Shown: in pieces, positions 8,015 through 10,584 of the stretch
Position numbering within the stretch: position 1 is the first letter of the stretch
How the letters are laid out: the number at the start of each line of letters is the position of its first letter
Source of the DNA: Prevotella sp.
GTDB lineage: Bacteria > Bacteroidota > Bacteroidia > Bacteroidales > Bacteroidaceae
Length of the DNA stretch: 10,584 nucleotides
Assembly (NCBI GenBank): GCA_017424205.1
Contig: JAFPAS010000051.1
Location: 1 to 10,584 of the forward strand
Direction: 5' to 3'
The notes under the pieces: model-generated
Databases searched by the model: none
Told to the model about the DNA's origin: nothing
The model's input: only the letters and a program-made list of their open reading frames with translations
Position numbers and translations under genes: made by a program

Positions 8015-8045
8015 TTTAAGAATTGAAAAATATTTCTTACTTTTG
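8015..8045 (+). promoter_or_regulatory. Promoter of mnmG (Bacteroidota type)
   Basis: TACTTTTG at 8038-8045 is a perfect TAnnTTTG -7 element. A TTTA at 8015-8018, 19 nt before it, is a one-mismatch -33 element. Transcription would start around 8050-8053, leaving a leader of only about 12-15 nt before the mnmG ATG at 8065. The element rules out the in-frame TTG at 8023 as the normal start, because that codon lies upstream of the -7 box. Confidence 0.75.
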
Positions 8046-8064
8046 TACCAAATTTACACTTTAT

Positions 8065-10044
8065 ATGAAACATTTCTATGACGTTATCATAGTTGGAGCA
8101 GGTCATGCCGGATGCGAAGCGGCATGTGCATCAGCGGCTATCGGGGCAAAAACATGTCTCGTTACCATTGACATGAACAAGATTGCGCAGATGTCGTGCA
8201 ACCCTGCCGTAGGAGGTATTGCAAAAGGACAAATCGTAAGAGAGATTGACGCACTGGGCGGAAGAATGGGCATCGTCACTGACCGTACCGCCATACAGTT
8301 CCGTATGCTCAATCGCTCTAAAGGACCTGCCATGTGGTCGCCAAGAGCACAGTGCGCCAGAGAACAGTTCATATGGGAATGGAGACATCAGCTCGACATA
8401 ACTCCTAATCTTGACATCTGGCAAGATCAGGTGACAGAAATCCTGACCGAAAAAACAGAAAACACCAGTGACAATTCTAACGATGAAAACGCCAAAACGC
8501 GCGTCATAGGAGTGAAAACACTATGGGGCGTAGAGATATACGCCCGTGCTGTAGTTATCACTGCCGGAACATTCCTCAACGGACTTCTGCATATCGGAAA
8601 GAAAATGCTGCCTGGCGGAAGAATTGCCGAACCAGCCGCTGCCATGCTCACCGAATCGATAAATAGCATTGGCATACGCTCTGAAAGAATGAAGACTGGC
8701 ACACCAGTACGCATCGACGCACGCAGTGTCGACTTCTCACTCATGGAGCGCCAGGATGGAGAAGACCTCACACATATGTTCAGCTACATCAACTACGAGA
8801 CAGCTGAGAAACAATACATAGAAAACACATGCAACGCACAGAGAGACAGATATGCCGCAGAACGATTAATTCGAGAAAAACAGCTGCTGCCATGCTGGAC
8901 TACTACGACAAATGCAAAATGTCATGAGATACTGCTCTCTGGATTAAAAGACTCGCCGCTCTATAACGGACAGATACAGTCTATCGGACCACGTTACTGC
9001 CCAAGCGTCGAAACAAAACTCATCACTTTCGCTGACAAAGACTCACACCCGCTCTTCCTCGAACCAGAAGGGCTCGATACGAACGAAATGTATCTTAACG
9101 GATTCTCTTCGTCTATGCCAATGGAAATACAGCTGGCAGCACTCAGAGAGATTCCTGCCTTCCGCAATCTTCAGATTTATCGTCCTGGATATGCCATAGA
9201 ATATGATTTCTTCGACCCTACCCAACTGAAACATTCGTTAGAATCGAAGATTTGCGAAGGTCTGTTCTTTGCCGGACAGGTTAACGGCACAACAGGTTAC
9301 GAAGAAGCTGCAGGACAAGGACTCGTAGCCGGAACAAATGCCGCATTGCTTGCAGGCAAGAATACAGAAACTGCCGAAATTCCCGCACTTGTGCTTAACC
9401 GCGACCAAGCGTATATCGGCGTTCTTATCGATGATCTCGTGATGAAAGGCGTCGATGAACCTTACCGTATGTTTACATCGCGCGCAGAATACCGCATTCT
9501 GCTCCGACAGGATGATGCAGACCGCCGACTCACACCACTGGCACATTCACTCGGACTTGCTACAACAGAAAGAATGAACGTGTGGAAGAAAAAAGAAGCC
9601 GAAATAGACGCTCTCATCGAAAAACTCAAAACTTCTACTCTTAAAGCTAATGATATTAATCCATACCTCGAAAGCATTGGCTCTACTCCTGTCAACGGTA
9701 CAGTACACTTAAATGATATGCTGGCTCGACCAGGTGTAACAATCAGTGGACTTATGACTATGTGCCCAGGTCTCGAGAATAATACCGAAGTTATCGAAGC
9801 TGCCGAGATTCTCATTAAATATAACGGATATATTAAACGTGAGCGTGAGTATGCTGACAAAATGCATCGTCTGGAAGATATAAAGATTGGCGGACACTTC
9901 AACTACAACGAAATAAAATGTCTGTCAACTGAAGCACGCCAGAAACTTTCGGCAAGAAAGCCCGAAACACTCGCACAGGCTTCACGCATTCCTGGCGTTT
10001 CGCCCGCAGATATAAACGCTCTGCTCGTTCTGCTCGGCAGATAA
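8065..10044 (+). CDS. mnmG: tRNA uridine-5-carboxymethylaminomethyl(34) synthesis enzyme MnmG (GidA)
   Basis: A complete 659-residue FAD enzyme. With MnmE (not in the window) it installs the carboxymethylaminomethyl group on C5 of the wobble uridine of certain tRNAs, using methylene-tetrahydrofolate and NADH. Visible motifs are the FAD-binding GAGHAG at 11-16, CNPAVGGIAKG at 45-55 with the conserved cysteine C45, a central RYCPSVETK, GQVNGTTGYEEAAGQG, and the C-terminal tRNA/MnmE-binding domain ending PGVSPADINALLVLLGR. The ATG at 8065 is chosen because it gives the usual MKxxYDVIIVGAGHAG start and lies just after the predicted promoter; an in-frame TTG at 8023 would add 14 residues but overlaps the promoter. 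The protein is some 30 residues longer than typical, partly from a polar Asn/Asp/Glu/Lys/Thr-rich insert at 129-145. It is transcribed divergently from sdhCAB and probably alone, given the terminator at 10108. Confidence 0.97.
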   Translation: MKHFYDVIIVGAGHAGCEAACASAAIGAKTCLVTIDMNKIAQMSCNPAVGGIAKGQIVREIDALGGRMGIVTDRTAIQFRMLNRSKGPAMWSPRAQCAREQFIWEWRHQLDITPNLDIWQDQVTEILTEKTENTSDNSNDENAKTRVIGVKTLWGVEIYARAVVITAGTFLNGLLHIGKKMLPGGRIAEPAAAMLTESINSIGIRSERMKTGTPVRIDARSVDFSLMERQDGEDLTHMFSYINYETAEKQYIENTCNAQRDRYAAERLIREKQLLPCWTTTTNAKCHEILLSGLKDSPLYNGQIQSIGPRYCPSVETKLITFADKDSHPLFLEPEGLDTNEMYLNGFSSSMPMEIQLAALREIPAFRNLQIYRPGYAIEYDFFDPTQLKHSLESKICEGLFFAGQVNGTTGYEEAAGQGLVAGTNAALLAGKNTETAEIPALVLNRDQAYIGVLIDDLVMKGVDEPYRMFTSRAEYRILLRQDDADRRLTPLAHSLGLATTERMNVWKKKEAEIDALIEKLKTSTLKANDINPYLESIGSTPVNGTVHLNDMLARPGVTISGLMTMCPGLENNTEVIEAAEILIKYNGYIKREREYADKMHRLEDIKIGGHFNYNEIKCLSTEARQKLSARKPETLAQASRIPGVSPADINALLVLLGR

Positions 10045-10070
10045 TTCAGCAGACAATAACGAAACTTAAG

Positions 10071-10081
10071 ACCATGATGGT
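10071..10081. repeat. Short dyad ACCAT-G-ATGGT after mnmG
   Basis: A perfect 5-bp inverted repeat around a single base, 26 nt after the mnmG stop. The 1-nt centre is too tight for an RNA hairpin with all five pairs, so it would have to be a DNA site. It could well be chance. Confidence 0.25.
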
Positions 10082-10107
10082 TTCACAGAGACACGACACA
10101 CATCCAT

Positions 10108-10135
10108 CTGCTGATAAAAATACATTAGCAGTTTT
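10108..10135 (+). terminator. Probable rho-independent terminator of mnmG
   Basis: An 8-bp stem (CTGCTGAT with ATTAGCAG, one G-U pair) around the loop AAAAATAC is followed directly by TTTTAT. It lies 63 nt after the mnmG stop codon. The stem is moderately stable and the U-run short, so termination may be partial. Confidence 0.6.
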
Positions 10136-10138
10136 ATA

Positions 10139-10154
10139 TGTTCCACGTGAAACA
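10139..10154. promoter_or_regulatory. parS-like centromere site (ParB-binding)
   Basis: The 16-mer TGTTCCACGTGAAACA matches every defined position of the widely conserved chromosomal parS consensus TGTTnCACGTGAAACA. It is palindromic apart from the variable position. ParB dimers bind this site, spread along the DNA, and with ParA and SMC segregate the origin region. It lies in non-coding DNA just after the mnmG terminator. parS sites usually cluster near oriC, and mnmG (gidA) is origin-adjacent in many bacteria, which supports the call. parA and parB are not in the window. Confidence 0.85.
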
Positions 10155-10584
10155 ATTATTATTGTAACACACTGAAAAATAGAGATAAATACGATAAAAA
10201 CACCGAAAAAGATATACTAAGACATAAGAGGTGTGTAACATAAAACCATCGCAGAAGAACAAGAAAGATATTGCATACTCTATCTTATGACCGATATATT
10301 CCCTCCGAAAGGCAGAAATTAAGCATATGCTGAAATTTCGATTGTTTCGGGAATTTCGAATGTATATAACAATGCACCATGTTATATATATACCTACGAT
10401 AAAATCAGAGAAATCAAAAGCAAGAATTAAAACTATTCTTCATAAAGATTTCACCTGATGCATGATAATACCAAATTACGCAATAAATTTAATCTCTTCG
10501 ACTGAAATTTCTGCCATCTACAGAAAACACTTTTCGTCGGTTCTATCGTAGTATTCTATACATTAAAAGATTAACTGCCTTTCG
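10155..10584. other. AT-rich non-coding region after parS
   Basis: About 430 bp with no credible gene on either strand; the longest ATG frame I could trace is 43 codons (10327-10458) with no family resemblance. I see no tRNA, no TAnnTTTG promoter on either strand, and no canonical DnaA box (TTATCCACA or its complement). It contains a 9-bp inverted repeat at 10363-10388 and a near-direct repeat of AATTTCGA around 10333-10360. It may be the upstream region of a gene beyond the window or an origin-proximal intergenic stretch. Confidence 0.6.
10363..10388. repeat. AT-rich inverted repeat (9-bp arms, 8-nt loop)
   Basis: The arms TATATAACA (10363-10371) and TGTTATATA (10380-10388) are perfectly complementary around ATGCACCA. 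No U-tract follows, so it is not a classic terminator. Its place in the gene-free stretch after parS makes a DNA-level role (for example a binding or unwinding site) possible but unproven. Confidence 0.45.

Noticed and set aside
8023..8064. An N-terminal extension of MnmG starting at TTG 8023
   Set aside because: The 14 extra residues do not resemble MnmG, and the codon lies upstream of a perfect -7 promoter element at 8038-8045. The ATG at 8065 gives the usual N-terminus.
10327..10458. A 43-codon ATG frame after parS
   Set aside because: Short, low-complexity, with no recognisable family, promoter or ribosome-binding context.

Overview
The window looks like chromosomal DNA from the Bacteroidales, most likely a Prevotella-like gut or oral anaerobe. 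The grounds are a three-gene type-B succinate dehydrogenase/fumarate reductase operon, promoters of the Bacteroidota form TTTG-N19-TAnnTTTG, a four-helix-bundle 'suffix' protein of a kind common in this phylum, a large glycosidase-like protein, and TAA as the stop of every intact gene. The genus is inference.

Layout. (1) 1-2316 (+) is the 3' part of a six-hairpin glycosidase-like gene (DUF4450-like). Its frame is open across the whole stretch except for one in-frame TAG at 577-579, so it is called a pseudogene, with sequencing error as the main alternative. (2) 2358-3374 (+) is a complete BASS-type (bile acid:sodium symporter superfamily) membrane transporter 41 nt further on. (3) 3409-4288 is an unusual cassette: a four-helix-bundle/IVS-protein homologue (3512-4198, -) with an array of TCTAGA hexamers at exactly 9-bp period on each side (3429-3500 and 4238-4288). 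(4) 4307-4337 is a strong 13-bp-stem terminator closing the next operon. (5) 7777 down to 4356 (-) is sdhC-sdhA-sdhB, tightly packed, encoding the diheme cytochrome b, flavoprotein and iron-sulfur subunits. (6) 7778-8064 is a divergent promoter region with back-to-back promoters for sdhCAB and mnmG. (7) 8065-10044 (+) is complete mnmG (gidA). (8) 10045-10584 is non-coding. It holds a probable mnmG terminator and, directly after it, a sequence matching the chromosomal ParB-binding site parS (10139-10154), then about 430 bp of AT-rich DNA with no gene that I can support.

How the parts fit. The Sdh/Frd complex carries electrons between the quinone pool and succinate/fumarate, the central anaerobic respiratory step in these organisms. 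MnmG modifies the tRNA wobble uridine. A parS site beside mnmG suggests that this end of the window is origin-proximal, although I found no canonical DnaA-box cluster. The least explained part is the four-helix-bundle gene with its two hexamer arrays. The hexamer is self-complementary and the spacer is 3 nt, so neighbouring units can pair as 6-bp hairpins with triloops. The spacers vary while the hexamer is kept. This is the best candidate here for an undescribed element.
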